Shown here in pieces: positions 1 to 8,291 of a stretch of DNA of 64,000 nt; position 1 is the first letter of the stretch, and each line of letters begins with the position of its first letter. A program made the position numbers and the translations under genes. The DNA is from Pseudomonas sp. CCI4.2 (GTDB lineage: Bacteria > Pseudomonadota > Gammaproteobacteria > Pseudomonadales > Pseudomonadaceae). Location of the stretch: positions 1,456,001 to 1,520,000 of the forward strand of contig NZ_CP133781.1 of assembly GCF_034350045.1 (NCBI RefSeq). The letters are read 5' to 3'. A model generated the notes under the pieces. The model was not told the DNA's origin, did no database searches, and was given only the letters and a program-made list of their open reading frames with translations.

Positions 1-377
1 ACCAGTTGGCTGGACCAAATCAAAGGCGCCGTGGGCGGATAACCCCACCCCTCTGGAGCCAACGTGTTGGCGAAGGCCTTAACGCGGTGTTTCAGTTACG
101 CCGCCTCGCCAACAAGTTGGCTCCTATGTATGGCGGAACGCGCCTTGACCTGATGGCGATACTGTATCCGCCTTTCATCCTCGACACCTACGGGTTAAGT
201 ATCCCTCTCGGATTAATCGACTGCCTGCCTCATTCGTGATGGATACGTTCACGCTTGAACAGGAATGGGGAAAAATCTGTCGTCCATGGACCCAACTTTA
301 GACCTGTTTTAAGAAAGTAGATTATTAAGGCAACGTTATCTCTACGGCAAAAATATTTATTTACGGAGATTCATAGA
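1..377. other. Intergenic region with REP pair upstream of lipoprotein gene
   Basis: I see no credible gene here. Positions 54-126 hold an inverted pair of REP-type sequences (ggagccaacgtgttggcgaag and its near complement ending in ttggctccta), the arrangement typical of Pseudomonas intergenic palindromes. Positions about 290-377 form the leader of the first lipoprotein gene and are closely repeated at about 2430-2514 ahead of its paralogue, so the duplication includes the upstream region. Confidence 0.7.
54..126. repeat. REP inverted pair
   Basis: Two oppositely oriented copies of the core gccaac.tgttggcg are separated by about 30 bp. The same type recurs near 12.95, 24.7, 33.1, 38.15 and 54.65 kb, always between genes. 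Confidence 0.8.
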
Positions 378-431
378 ATGAGTATCGAAGGTAAAAGTTT
401 GAGGGGGATGACGTTTTTAGCGTTTTTGCCT

Positions 432-435
432 CTAG
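432..435. other. Left target-site duplication CTAG of IS5 copy 1
   Basis: CTAG at 432-435 is repeated at 1632-1635 on the other side of the element. CTAG is a usual target of the IS5 group (YTAR). Confidence 0.9.
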
Positions 436-1631
436 GGAAACTCTGAAAAAGGTTTTCAAATCTGGTGAAATGTCCCCCATCACATGAGCCGAGCGGTTGC
501 CCCCCATGAAGCAAATTTCTTTCGCCGATGCCGAGTACGCCGGTAAACGTAAGCGAACCCGCCGTGAGATTTTCCTGAGCGAGATGGACAAGGTCGTCCC
601 CTGGAAGGGGTTGATCGCTTTGATCGAGCCGCATTATCCAAAAGGCGAAGGGGGCCGCCCGGCGTATCCCTTGATGGCCATGTTGCGTGTGCACCTGATG
701 CAGAACTGGTTCGGCTATAGCGATCCAGCAATGGAAGAGTCTCTTTATGAGACCACGATTCTGCGCCAGTTCGCGGGGTTGAATCTGGAACGCATTCCCG
801 ACGAAACCACGATTCTCAACTTCCGTCGCCTGCTGGAGAAAAACCATCTTGCCGGGGGAATCCTGGAGGTCATTAATGGCTACCTGGGAGACCGAGGTTT
901 GATGCTTCGTCAGGGCACAATTGTTGATGCCACGATCATTCATGCGCCGACGTCGACCAAGAATAAAGAGGGTAAACGCGACCCCGAAATGCATCAGACC
1001 AAGAAAGGTAATCAATATTTTTTCGGGATGAAAGCGCACATCGGAGTAGACGCTGATACGGGTCTGACGCACAGCGTGGTGGGCACGGCAGCCAATGTCG
1101 CGGACGTCACTCAAGTCGATCAGTTGCTGCACGGCGAAGAGACCCATCTCTGTGGCGACGCGGGCTACACCGGCGTAGAAAAGCGGCTTGAACATGAGGG
1201 GCGCGAGATGATCTGGTCGATCTCCGCCAGGCCCAGCAGCCGCCGCAAACATGGAGAAAAAAGCGTCATTGGCCGTGCGTTGCGCAAGATTGAATACGCC
1301 AAATCGCAAACTCGGGCCAAGGTTGAGCACCCGTTTCGGGTGATCAAGCGCCAGTTTGGTTACACCAAGGTGCGGTTTCGCGGGTTGGTAAAGAACACGG
1401 CGCAGTTGGTGACACTGTTTGCACTGTCGAATCTGTGGATGGCGCGCCGACATTTGATGGAGCCTATAGGACAGGTGCGTCCGCAGTATGGAAATTAAGG
1501 GTTAATAAGTGCTTAAAACCGGCTTATTCATCAATAAAAGCCGATATTTTCGAAATTTCAGTGAAGTACTTTCTTTCGGAGCGCTTGACGCCCGATTTGC
1601 CAGAAAAAGAAGGTCTTATTTCAGACCTTCC
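436..1631 (+). mobile_element. IS5-family insertion sequence, copy 1 (1196 bp)
   Basis: The element has imperfect terminal inverted repeats: ggaaactctgaa at the left and, read inward from the right, ggaaggtctgaa. It is flanked by the 4-bp duplication CTAG and carries one transposase gene. A second copy of the same length and with an identical transposase lies inverted at 11610-12805. The exact junctions are fixed by comparison with the uninterrupted paralogue at 2515. Confidence 0.95.
497..1498 (+). CDS. IS5-family transposase
   Basis: This is a DDE transposase of 333 aa that would cut and paste the element. An N-terminal helical DNA-binding region (roughly 1-110, with the DETTILNFR segment at 102-110) precedes the RNase H-like catalytic domain. 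The likely acidic triad is D144 (IVDAT), D221 (CGDAGY) and E277 (KVEHPFRVIKRQFG), the last within the YREK-type region typical of IS4/IS5 enzymes. The product is identical to that of the copy at 11743-12744, which suggests recent transposition. A 360-aa frame on the opposite strand is a coding shadow. Confidence 0.96.
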   Translation: MPPMKQISFADAEYAGKRKRTRREIFLSEMDKVVPWKGLIALIEPHYPKGEGGRPAYPLMAMLRVHLMQNWFGYSDPAMEESLYETTILRQFAGLNLERIPDETTILNFRRLLEKNHLAGGILEVINGYLGDRGLMLRQGTIVDATIIHAPTSTKNKEGKRDPEMHQTKKGNQYFFGMKAHIGVDADTGLTHSVVGTAANVADVTQVDQLLHGEETHLCGDAGYTGVEKRLEHEGREMIWSISARPSSRRKHGEKSVIGRALRKIEYAKSQTRAKVEHPFRVIKRQFGYTKVRFRGLVKNTAQLVTLFALSNLWMARRHLMEPIGQVRPQYGN

Positions 1632-2514
1632 CTAGTAGTACTCTTCGTCGGTTGCAGTACGACAGGTTCAAAAAGCTTCACATTGAAAACCAACCTGCCC
1701 GCAGACTTTAAGGTAACTGCGGACGTTTATTACTCTCCGGCCACCAATGCAACCTGTGTGATGCCCCCAACAACGAGTAGCTATATACCTGGGCGAAAAA
1801 GATTAAAGAGCGAAGTGCAAGACATTGAGCATTCGGTGGAATTTGAAATCCCTTTATCCGACTCAGCAGGTGGCTGCCCGCTGGTATTGCGCAGTGTGAG
1901 GTTGGATATACAAGGAAGGTGGGGGCCTGACGCTGATGACGTAAGCAGCGATATTGCAGGACTTTCGTTTCTTGATCAGTCCGATAAAATTAATAAATTA
2001 TACAACGGCGAGTGCCAATGGTTTTTTCGTACCGCTGGGCCTAATCGCTATTTAATAAAAGTCATCAAGTGTCTCGCTGTGGATGAACAAGGTGTCGCAT
2101 TAAAACAACCGGCGGGTGGAGTGTTACAGCGAGATAGCCTAATCAATACAATAGTCAATGTAACTTTCAAGGTGGCAGCAGAGGATTCGCCTTATTACAA
2201 CAGGTCTTGGATGAAGACTTCCGTTGGTTGGAAACCGTGTACTGGTCGTTGGGGAAGTAATAACGAAGAGTTATGTATTTCTCCGCCAAAATTTACAGAT
2301 TATAGAATGTCTGAGAAAACTTGTACCGTATATCCCAGCTGTACTGAACTGGAAATAAAAAATGTTTCAAAAAAGTAGTTCCACTAATAAAAGGTTGGCA
2401 TCTGAAAACTTCAGTCGCCGATGGTCTGAACTTTTAGACCTGTTTTGGGAAGTGGAGAGCATCGAGGCAACGTAATCTCTACGGCAAAAATATTTATTTA
2501 CGGAGATTCATAGA

Positions 2515-3294
2515 GTGAGTATCGAAGGTAAAGGTTTGAGGGGGATGACGTTTTTAGCGTTTTTGCCTCTAGTAGTACTCTTAGCCGGCTGCAGTACGAT
2601 GGGTTCAAAAAGCTTTACATTGAAAACCAACCTGCCCGCCAACTTTAATATAACTGCGGATGTTTATTACTCACCCGCTACCGGCGCGACCTGTGTGATG
2701 CCCCCAACAACGAGTAGCTATATACCCGGGCGAAAAAGATTAAGGAGCGAAATGCAAGATATTGAGCATTCGGTGGAATTTGAAATCCCTTTATCCGACT
2801 CAGCCGGCGGCTGCCCGCTGTATTTGCGAAGTGTGAGGTTGGATATACAAGGGAAATGGGGGCCTGGTGCTGATGACGTCAGCAATGATGTTGCAGGACT
2901 TTCGTTTGTTGACCAGTCTAATAAAACTAATAATGTCTACAACGGCGAGTGTCAGTGGCTGTTTCGTACTGTCGGGCCGCAGCACCACATTATAAAACTT
3001 TTAAAGTGCCGGGCCGTCGATGATAAGGGCGATGTACTAAAGCAGCTTGCAGGGGGTGTTTTAGAACGGGACTTACTGGTGGGTAGAGCCGTCAGTATAA
3101 ACTTTACGATTGCAAAAAAAGAGAGTCCGGCAATTGACGGTAATTGGATTGAGTTTCCAGCGGGTTGGAAGCGCTGTTTAGGAAAAGACTTCAGTGATCG
3201 TGATGCGTATTGCGGTGAGAATAGAAAGGAGTTTAAGTCTTTCATTATGCCGGATGGTCGCGATTGTAATGTTTATCCCAATTGCATTGAGTAG
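2515..3294 (+). CDS. Putative lipoprotein, paralogue of the interrupted gene
   Basis: This 259-aa secreted protein of unknown function has a signal peptide with an LLAGC lipobox (acylated cysteine about C26), so it should be a lipid-anchored envelope protein. It starts with GTG, where the paralogue has ATG, after the same TTACGGAG ribosome-binding site. The mature part has at least ten cysteines, many conserved in the paralogue (ATCVMPP, GGCPL, GECQW), which suggests disulfide bonds in the periplasm. The two genes are tandem duplicates with about 85 bp of duplicated leader. The C-termini differ most. I do not recognise a named family. Codon use is more AT-rich than in the core genes to the right, consistent with accessory DNA. 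Confidence 0.85.
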   Translation: MSIEGKGLRGMTFLAFLPLVVLLAGCSTMGSKSFTLKTNLPANFNITADVYYSPATGATCVMPPTTSSYIPGRKRLRSEMQDIEHSVEFEIPLSDSAGGCPLYLRSVRLDIQGKWGPGADDVSNDVAGLSFVDQSNKTNNVYNGECQWLFRTVGPQHHIIKLLKCRAVDDKGDVLKQLAGGVLERDLLVGRAVSINFTIAKKESPAIDGNWIEFPAGWKRCLGKDFSDRDAYCGENRKEFKSFIMPDGRDCNVYPNCIE

Positions 3295-3368
3295 GTACAA
3301 AGGAACGTCTAAATGTAACTTTGCTTCGGCGCTAAGGAGCTTGCATCTAATTCAATCGATGGAAACAC

Positions 3369-3438
3369 GCCGAAGGCTTCGATTATCGGATGGTGACCGG
3401 AATTTGAATCAATCATCCGATTTATCGCAGCCTTCGGC
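3369..3438. repeat. Long inverted repeat (REP-like hairpin) after lipoprotein gene
   Basis: The arm gccgaaggcttcgattatc (from 3369) is matched by its near complement ending in agccttcggc at 3438, with an unpaired centre of about 20 bp. The right arm carries the common Pseudomonas REP core gcagccttcggcagctcctaca. It may end or stabilise the lipoprotein transcript, but there is no T-run. Confidence 0.7.
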
Positions 3439-3482
3439 AGCTCCTACAGACTAGTGGAGTCGGAGAACGTTGGTTTGCCGTA

Positions 3483-3794
3483 TTATTTGAATTGGTTATA
3501 TAAGTCGTAAGGCAGGAGGATTGTGTCGACTGCGGCGTCGACGGGTAAGGAATAAACAAATGCCACGGGGCAGATTATCGACATCCAGCATATGTAATGT
3601 GAAGGGTCATATCCCCTCGCAAAACCTCCCGTAAGAAATTCGTAGCTGCCTTGAAGACTTTTAAAAAAATAGGCGTCAGGATCGTCGTATTGTGCTCTGC
3701 CTGCTAATGTCCCGCATCCGTTTGTAGAGAGTAATAAAAACAAAATTAGTGTCGTTTTTACAATGTGGTTTGCTTTTTTGAAGATGTTGGTCAT
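3483..3794 (-). CDS. YceK/YidQ-like small lipoprotein
   Basis: This 103-aa protein has an N-terminal hydrophobic signal (about residues 12-24) ending in a TNGC lipobox, then a CGTLAGRA segment. It ends with a second hydrophobic stretch and the pattern AVDTILLPYDL. This matches the YceK/YidQ (DUF1375) family of small outer-membrane lipoproteins. The function of the family is not established. The start is supported by AAGGGATG about 8 bp upstream of the ATG. It stands alone, convergent with the lipoprotein gene to its left. Confidence 0.8.
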   Translation of the reverse strand: MTNIFKKANHIVKTTLILFLLLSTNGCGTLAGRAQYDDPDAYFFKSLQGSYEFLTGGFARGYDPSHYICWMSIICPVAFVYSLPVDAAVDTILLPYDLYNQFK

Positions 3795-4041
3795 TTCGAC
3801 ATCCCTTGTGTTGCTGAAAGTATCGAAAGCATATTCAGCAAATAAAGCTCAGTCTGTAGTCCTGCGTGTTAATTGCTGTAGGAAAGTTCCGATAGTCATC
3901 GTCAGGGTGCACGGGAGTTATAGGGCTAAGTGTGAGTTGTTGGTTAGCCAGACACAGCTTTAACGTGAAGGCGAATCCATTCTTGAATGAATTCGCTCCC
4001 ACAGAATTGCTGCGTTGTGTTTGTCGTCCAAGGTTTCGGAG

Positions 4042-4353
4042 TTAGCTCTGGACAGCCGACTTCGGCCCATCAGCAGCCAATGCGGACTCCAGCAATTCCT
4101 GCGCGGTTTCTACCAGATACACGACAGCCAATACCAACTTGCGGCTAGGGGCGTCGAGTTTCTCGGCGGATTCGTAGGCGGTAGCGGCGGCGCAGTCGAG
4201 GATTTCGCAAGCGGTGGTCAGGGCTTCTTCGGCGCTGACGTATTCGCGGACGTGGAACAGTCTGTCTGGGAGGTTTTGTTGGGTGATTCGGGAGGTACGC
4301 GGGGTGACGCGGTTGCGGTTTGAATGGGGTGGATCGGGGGTGATTTTTGTCAT
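4042..4353 (-). CDS. DUF6124 family protein
   Basis: This 103-aa cytosolic protein is of the type common and multi-copy in Pseudomonas: a basic, proline-rich N-terminus, then a helical region with the motif LFxVR and a cysteine-alanine stretch (EILDCAAATAYESAEKL). The function is unknown. I place the start at the ATG at 4353 because GGAG lies 9 bp before it. An in-frame ATG three codons upstream (4362) would begin inside that Shine-Dalgarno sequence. The leader of about 50 nt contains two segments complementary to a structured RNA encoded immediately upstream (4406-4483), suggesting antisense control of translation. The overlapping frame on the opposite strand (4015-4323) is a shadow. Confidence 0.8.
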   Translation of the reverse strand: MTKITPDPPHSNRNRVTPRTSRITQQNLPDRLFHVREYVSAEEALTTACEILDCAAATAYESAEKLDAPSRKLVLAVVYLVETAQELLESALAADGPKSAVQS

Positions 4354-4361
4354 CTGATACA

Positions 4362-4400
4362 TCTCCAGTGTTTAGTGGAGCTGCCATCATTGCGACTAAA
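4362..4400 (-). promoter_or_regulatory. Leader target sites for C4-like antisense RNA
   Basis: On the minus strand the leader of the DUF6124 gene contains TTAGTCG (4399-4393) and AACACTGGAGA (4372-4362). The second includes the ribosome-binding site. Both are exact reverse complements of single-stranded parts of the upstream RNA (CGACTAA at 4431-4425 and TCTCCAGTGTT at 4447-4437). Confidence 0.75.
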
Positions 4401-4405
4401 CAATG

Positions 4406-4483
4406 GGTGGCAGCTGTGCACAGGTTAGTCGACCGGAACACTGGAGACCCGGCGCACCCGAGGGTGCCCTGCGCACAGCCACC
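4406..4483 (-). ncRNA. C4-type antisense RNA
   Basis: The minus-strand RNA of 78 nt can close with GGTGG/CCACC plus CTGTGC/GCACAG (ends 4483 and 4406). Inside are a GCACCC-TC-GGGTGC hairpin and a CCGG/CCGG stem whose loop presents TCTCCAGTGTT. The segment CGACTAACC follows. This layout resembles the C4 antisense RNA of phages P1/P7/P22, which is also found in bacterial chromosomes: two antisense segments pair with the leader of the gene just downstream and block translation. Here the complementary sites are present, and one covers the Shine-Dalgarno sequence of the DUF6124 gene. The assignment to C4 is from memory of its structure and was not searched. Confidence 0.75.
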
Positions 4484-4533
4484 ATAAAGCTCAGGCGATA
4501 AAAAAGCGCCTGGCTAAAAGTGACGCTTGTGCG

Positions 4534-4557
4534 CCAGTGTGTGGGCGGGCGACTAAA
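4534..4557 (-). repeat. Upstream copy of the two C4 target motifs
   Basis: Further upstream of the antisense RNA, the minus strand again carries TTTAGTCGC (4557-4549) followed by ACACTGG (4540-4534), the same two motifs in the same order as in the DUF6124 leader. They could be a decoy or a remnant of a duplication. Confidence 0.5.
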
Positions 4558-4718
4558 CCCGGCCGCTGATTTTGCAGCGACCCACGAAGGTTAGCGTCGG
4601 CCCTGAGCAAGCGCAACCGCCAGACTATGCCCTCAGTCGTTTCCGGGTGAATAAGTCTCTGTCCTACGCGGCGTAAGGATTTGTCTTACCGAGATCCGGT
4701 GACCCTAATTTTCGAGCA

Positions 4719-4754
4719 TAAAAAAGCCCGCTCAGATCATTAAGTCTGGCGGGC
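4719..4754 (-). terminator. Rho-independent terminator after the acyltransferase operon
   Basis: On the minus strand GCCCGCCAGA is paired with TCTGAGCGGGC through an 8-nt loop (4754-4726) and is followed by TTTTTTAT (4725-4718). It lies about 290 bp beyond the acyltransferase stop codon and before the C4 RNA. Confidence 0.75.
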
Positions 4755-4912
4755 GAGCCGGAACGGCTCTGGGATTTCATTGGCGCCGAACAACTCACGC
4801 CGCCGCACATTTTGTGGGAGCAGGCTTGCCTGCGAAGAGCCCCATCATCGCGCTGCTGATGTCGACTTGAAACCTGGGTTGCCTGCAATAACGCTTTCGT
4901 TGGCAAGCCAAT
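4755..4912. repeat. Dispersed intergenic repeat, copy A
   Basis: About 155 bp from cggctctgggatttcattggc to cgctttcgttggcaagccaa is repeated, inverted and at roughly 75-80% identity by eye, at 46475-46625. It includes aggcttgcctgcgaagag and gaaacctgggt blocks. No protein frame is conserved between the copies, so it is a non-coding repeat. Confidence 0.75.
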
Positions 4913-5041
4913 TCCACAGGGTACTTCGGCAAATTTGGAGTCGCAGGCACCTGACATTCATCGCAGCCTTCGGCGCCTCTTCAAAGGCAATTCACGCTTG
5001 GCGGGTTTACGCGGCGAGGGATGCCAGCGGAGTGTCAGGCC

Positions 5042-6931
5042 TCAATTCAGCTTCTCAATCTCCGGCATCACAAAATTCTTAACGATATAAATCGAGCCCT
5101 TTTCACTCAAGTGACCGGAGTCGATTTGCAGCAGTGAGTTGTCTCCTTGCAGCCGCACCAGGCAGGAATCTGCGACGCACAATTTGTCGATGAGTGAGAC
5201 GAAGTCCACGGCGTTGTGGTCGATGGAGCTTTGGGTGGCGCGGTCGGCGACCATGACGCTGCGGTCGAGGGCGGCGTCGGTGATGTGGGAGTCGTTGGCG
5301 CCCCAGTGACGGTTGGCGATGACGCTGGGCAGGGACGGGCTCCATTGCGGCAGCGGGCCCATGAGGACCACGTGTTTGACGCCGTAGCTTTTGAGCCGTG
5401 CGGCAATTTCGTCCCAGTGGGTTTTGTCGTGTTCGTCTTTTTGCGCGATGACCACGATGTCGGGTTTGTCGGCCTTGATGCTGTCCAGTGCCGTTCTGTT
5501 GGAGTAGTTGCAGGTGATGCGCGGCGGTGTTTGCAGGCCGGTGTCGTCGGTGAGGCTCGGTTTGCAGGCAGCCGAGGTGACTTGGTAAAACGGCGTTTCT
5601 TTGGGCAGCAGGGTTCTCAAGCCCAGCGACAACGCTTGAGCGTGGGAATCGCCCCACAGAAAGACGCCGCCTTCACCGTGTTTTTGCGTGCAGGACGGGT
5701 CAATCGCTTTTTGTCCGCGCTGGGTGAAGGCGGAGAACGCGTCGCACTTGAGCCAGTAGGTTTCGTAGAGGTTGTTTTGCCGGTCGGCGTACTCCTGAAC
5801 GAAGCGTGCCTTGTCCGAGATGCTGATGGCGCGTAACGGTGTAACGGCGCCTTGGGTCGCTTTGACCGCCGCGCCTGCGGCGAATACCAGCACGATCAGG
5901 CTGCTGACGGTTGCGAACTTCCAGGGGCGTTCCGGCTTTTTCTCGGTTGAGCTTTTTTCGATGACCGTAAACGAGGCCAGGCCCAAGGCGAATGAGGTGG
6001 CGATTCCGACCAAGGCGCTACGGGTATCGTTCAAGTACCCGGCGTAGCTCATGAACACCACCACCGGCCAGTGCCACAGGTACAGCGAGTAGGAAAGCTT
6101 GCCGGTCCATTGTGAGAAGGGGTTGTTGGTCATGAACGAATCTTGCCGCGCCGAGATGATCACCGACAAGGTGCCCATTACCGGCAACAGCGCCAGGTAA
6201 CCCGGCCATACGTCTTTCTCGGAGAGCACGAAAAAACTCGCCAGCATCAGGCCAACGCCCACTGCTTCCAAGGCGCGTTGTGACCGGCTTATGAGCTTGA
6301 ACGGGAACAGACAAGCGACGCCGCCGGCCAATAATTCCCACGCCCGCGCAGGCAGTAAATAGAACGCCGGCTCCGGCCATTTGAAGGACATGTAGACGCA
6401 GGCGAGGAAGCCGAGAACGCTCCCGGCCAAGACGATCCAGCGCAGTGCATTCAGCGTGACCAGCCTGCTCAGCAACAGCAGGACGATCGGGTAGATCATG
6501 TAGAACTGCCACTCCACCGAAAGGGACCACGTGTGCAGCAGCCATTTCTCGTGGGCGCCAGCGGCGAAGTAGCCCGCTTCGGACCAGTACACGAAGTTGG
6601 AAAAGAACCCCAGGCTGCTGGCGACGTGTTTGCCCAGTTCGCTGTATTCAAGGGGCAGCAGGTAGAACCAGCCGAATGCCAGTAAGGCAAAGCACATGGC
6701 TGCCAGCGCGGGGATGATCCGCCGTGCCCGGGATGTGTAGAAGGTGATCAGGCCGAAGCTGTTTTTCTGCAAACCCCGGAAGATGATGCCGGTGATCAGG
6801 TAGCCGGAAATCACGAAAAATATATCGACGCCCGCGTAGCCGCCGGGCAGCCACGCCGGGTTGAAGTGGAACAGGATGACGGCGATAACCGCAATCGCGC
6901 GGAGTCCGTTGATGTCTTTTCGAAAGTCCAT
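5042..6931 (-). CDS. OafA/YrhL-type O-acyltransferase (AT3-SGNH fusion)
   Basis: This integral membrane acyltransferase of 629 aa is likely to acetylate or otherwise acylate a surface polysaccharide. The N-terminal acyltransferase-3 domain has about ten membrane segments (residues about 10-360) with the family features FRKDINGLRAIAV, GVDIFFVISGYLIT, RRIIPAL and the SLSVEWQFY motif. The C-terminal part (about 400-629) is an SGNH-like periplasmic domain with LWGDSHAQA as the serine block and an SGHLS block near the end. The start is supported by GGAG 10 bp upstream. It is the last gene of an operon with the glycosidase and polymerase, 46 bp behind the former, and the operon context suggests their polymer is its substrate. 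Confidence 0.9.
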   Translation of the reverse strand: MDFRKDINGLRAIAVIAVILFHFNPAWLPGGYAGVDIFFVISGYLITGIIFRGLQKNSFGLITFYTSRARRIIPALAAMCFALLAFGWFYLLPLEYSELGKHVASSLGFFSNFVYWSEAGYFAAGAHEKWLLHTWSLSVEWQFYMIYPIVLLLLSRLVTLNALRWIVLAGSVLGFLACVYMSFKWPEPAFYLLPARAWELLAGGVACLFPFKLISRSQRALEAVGVGLMLASFFVLSEKDVWPGYLALLPVMGTLSVIISARQDSFMTNNPFSQWTGKLSYSLYLWHWPVVVFMSYAGYLNDTRSALVGIATSFALGLASFTVIEKSSTEKKPERPWKFATVSSLIVLVFAAGAAVKATQGAVTPLRAISISDKARFVQEYADRQNNLYETYWLKCDAFSAFTQRGQKAIDPSCTQKHGEGGVFLWGDSHAQALSLGLRTLLPKETPFYQVTSAACKPSLTDDTGLQTPPRITCNYSNRTALDSIKADKPDIVVIAQKDEHDKTHWDEIAARLKSYGVKHVVLMGPLPQWSPSLPSVIANRHWGANDSHITDAALDRSVMVADRATQSSIDHNAVDFVSLIDKLCVADSCLVRLQGDNSLLQIDSGHLSEKGSIYIVKNFVMPEIEKLN

Positions 6932-6977
6932 GACGATTCAACTCCAGAAACGGGCGGCAGGCTCAGCAGGTGATCAC

Positions 6978-8279
6978 TCAGCGTTTAACCATCCCGTCGG
7001 GGGCGTTCAGGCTGATGACTTTCGGGAAGTTGGTGAGGGTCACGTTGGTAGCACAGCGCTCACCATTGCAGGTCCACGATGTCTCCGAGTCGATCTGCCC
7101 TTTGGTGGCGTGCGCGGTGTCGATCAGTTGCACTTTGCCGGTGAGTGAGGCGTTGCCGACCACTTGTTGTTGCTGGCTTCGCCCGCCCGCCCAGCCGACC
7201 GCGATGTGCTCGGATCCTTTGTTGAAATACAGCAGGTAAACGTCGTTGACCATGGTGCTGGGGCCGGGGTCGTAGGTGTAATCGCGAACGAACGGGCTGA
7301 TGGCTTTGAGCACGTCATAGCCGGGTTTGGGGTCCATGTTGTTTTCGAGCAAGCCGAAGTTGTGTTCCTGATCGGTCTTGTCCAGGCCGTCATTTACCAG
7401 GTCATACCACCACATGCCCTTTAGGCCGGGGATGGTGCGGGAGAGGAAAAACGTCCGCGCGATGTAAGACGCGACCGTGTCTTCTGTGAAGCCGCAATTG
7501 CCGGTGTGGGTCGGCCAACTGACTTCGGTCAGGTAGATCGGAATTTCCTTACCGGCTTTTTCGTTCACGTGGCGGACGTAATCACGCACCCATTGGGCCC
7601 AGGCTTCCGGTGTGTTTTGCCCTCTGCCGGCGCAATGCACGTAGGGGTGAATCGACAGGCCGTCGATTTGATCCAATATTCCGGCGTCGATCAGGCGGTC
7701 GGCGAACCCAAAGTTCATGCCGTCAGGTGTGACGGAGCCCGCGAGAATCTTCGCGTTGGGATCGTTCTTGCGAATCAGCGGCACCGCGTCTTTGACCAGG
7801 GTCGCGTAGTCGGCAGAAAGCTTTGGGTCTTTGGGGCCTTCCAGGTCCCACTCGTTCCAGATTTCCCAATAGTCGACTTTGCCCTGCAACTGGTGGGTCA
7901 CGTAATCGACGTATTTGAGATACGCCTTCCTGACCTCTGGCGTGCGCGGCTTGAGGTTGCCGTGGAAGTTGGTGCTGTAATCCAGAATTGTCAGGGTCGA
8001 CAGCTTTTTGGATTTAGCGGTATCCAGGTAAGTGCGCCATGGCGGCACGATGCGGTACTGGTTGGCCGAGGGTTCGGCCGTTGACCAGTACGCGTCGTCC
8101 TTGAGTGCTGTGATGCCTGCATCCGATGCCATCTGCAGGGCTTTCACCGGGGAGGTTTCGTAATTCATCAAGTGCGTTCCCACGCCGATGATGAACCCAT
8201 CGTCGGCGTGGGACGCGGCGCAGCACAGGGTCAGGGAAAGCAGCAAAGCAGAGGCGGACACATGGGTTTTCAATCGCAT
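6978..8279 (-). CDS. Secreted glycoside hydrolase, GH39-like (PslG-type)
   Basis: This 433-aa protein has a signal peptide cleaved near residue 25 (ASHADD) and a TIM-barrel glycosidase domain of clan A. Candidate catalytic residues are E143 in WEIWNEWD (acid/base) and E252 in YLTEVSWP (nucleophile). The closest functional analogue I can name is PslG, the periplasmic hydrolase of the Psl exopolysaccharide pathway. The likely role is trimming or editing a polysaccharide during export. Its ribosome-binding site (GAGAG) overlaps the end of the polymerase gene 12 bp upstream, so the two are translationally close. The true substrate cannot be told from the sequence. Confidence 0.82.
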   Translation of the reverse strand: MRLKTHVSASALLLSLTLCCAASHADDGFIIGVGTHLMNYETSPVKALQMASDAGITALKDDAYWSTAEPSANQYRIVPPWRTYLDTAKSKKLSTLTILDYSTNFHGNLKPRTPEVRKAYLKYVDYVTHQLQGKVDYWEIWNEWDLEGPKDPKLSADYATLVKDAVPLIRKNDPNAKILAGSVTPDGMNFGFADRLIDAGILDQIDGLSIHPYVHCAGRGQNTPEAWAQWVRDYVRHVNEKAGKEIPIYLTEVSWPTHTGNCGFTEDTVASYIARTFFLSRTIPGLKGMWWYDLVNDGLDKTDQEHNFGLLENNMDPKPGYDVLKAISPFVRDYTYDPGPSTMVNDVYLLYFNKGSEHIAVGWAGGRSQQQQVVGNASLTGKVQLIDTAHATKGQIDSETSWTCNGERCATNVTLTNFPKVISLNAPDGMVKR

Positions 8280-8291
8280 ATCAACACACTC

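Larger units (their letters stand above)
378..2378 (+). pseudogene. Lipoprotein gene split by an IS5-family element
   Basis: The ATG at 378 follows a TTACGGAG ribosome-binding site. Its first 58 bases (378-435) encode the start of a signal peptide that also opens the downstream paralogue. The reading frame is then broken by a 1196-bp insertion sequence and resumes at 1636. Removing the element and one copy of the CTAG duplication restores one open frame of 266 codons ending at 2378. The lipobox cysteine (FVGC) lies just after the insertion point, so the lipoprotein signal itself is cut. The intact form would be an outer-membrane or periplasmic lipoprotein closely similar to the 259-aa paralogue at 2515. 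The family function is not known to me. An internal ATG in the remaining 3' part would give no export signal. Confidence 0.9.

Noticed and set aside
6..239. 77-aa frame at the window start
   Set aside because: It runs through a REP pair and has no ribosome-binding site.
371..1453. 360-aa frame on the strand opposite the IS5 transposase
   Set aside because: It is antisense to a clear DDE transposase and repeats with the second IS copy. It is a coding shadow.
4664..4957. 97-aa frame with GLPTKALLQATQV
   Set aside because: It comes from the dispersed repeat. The second copy of the repeat breaks the frame, so it is not a conserved protein.
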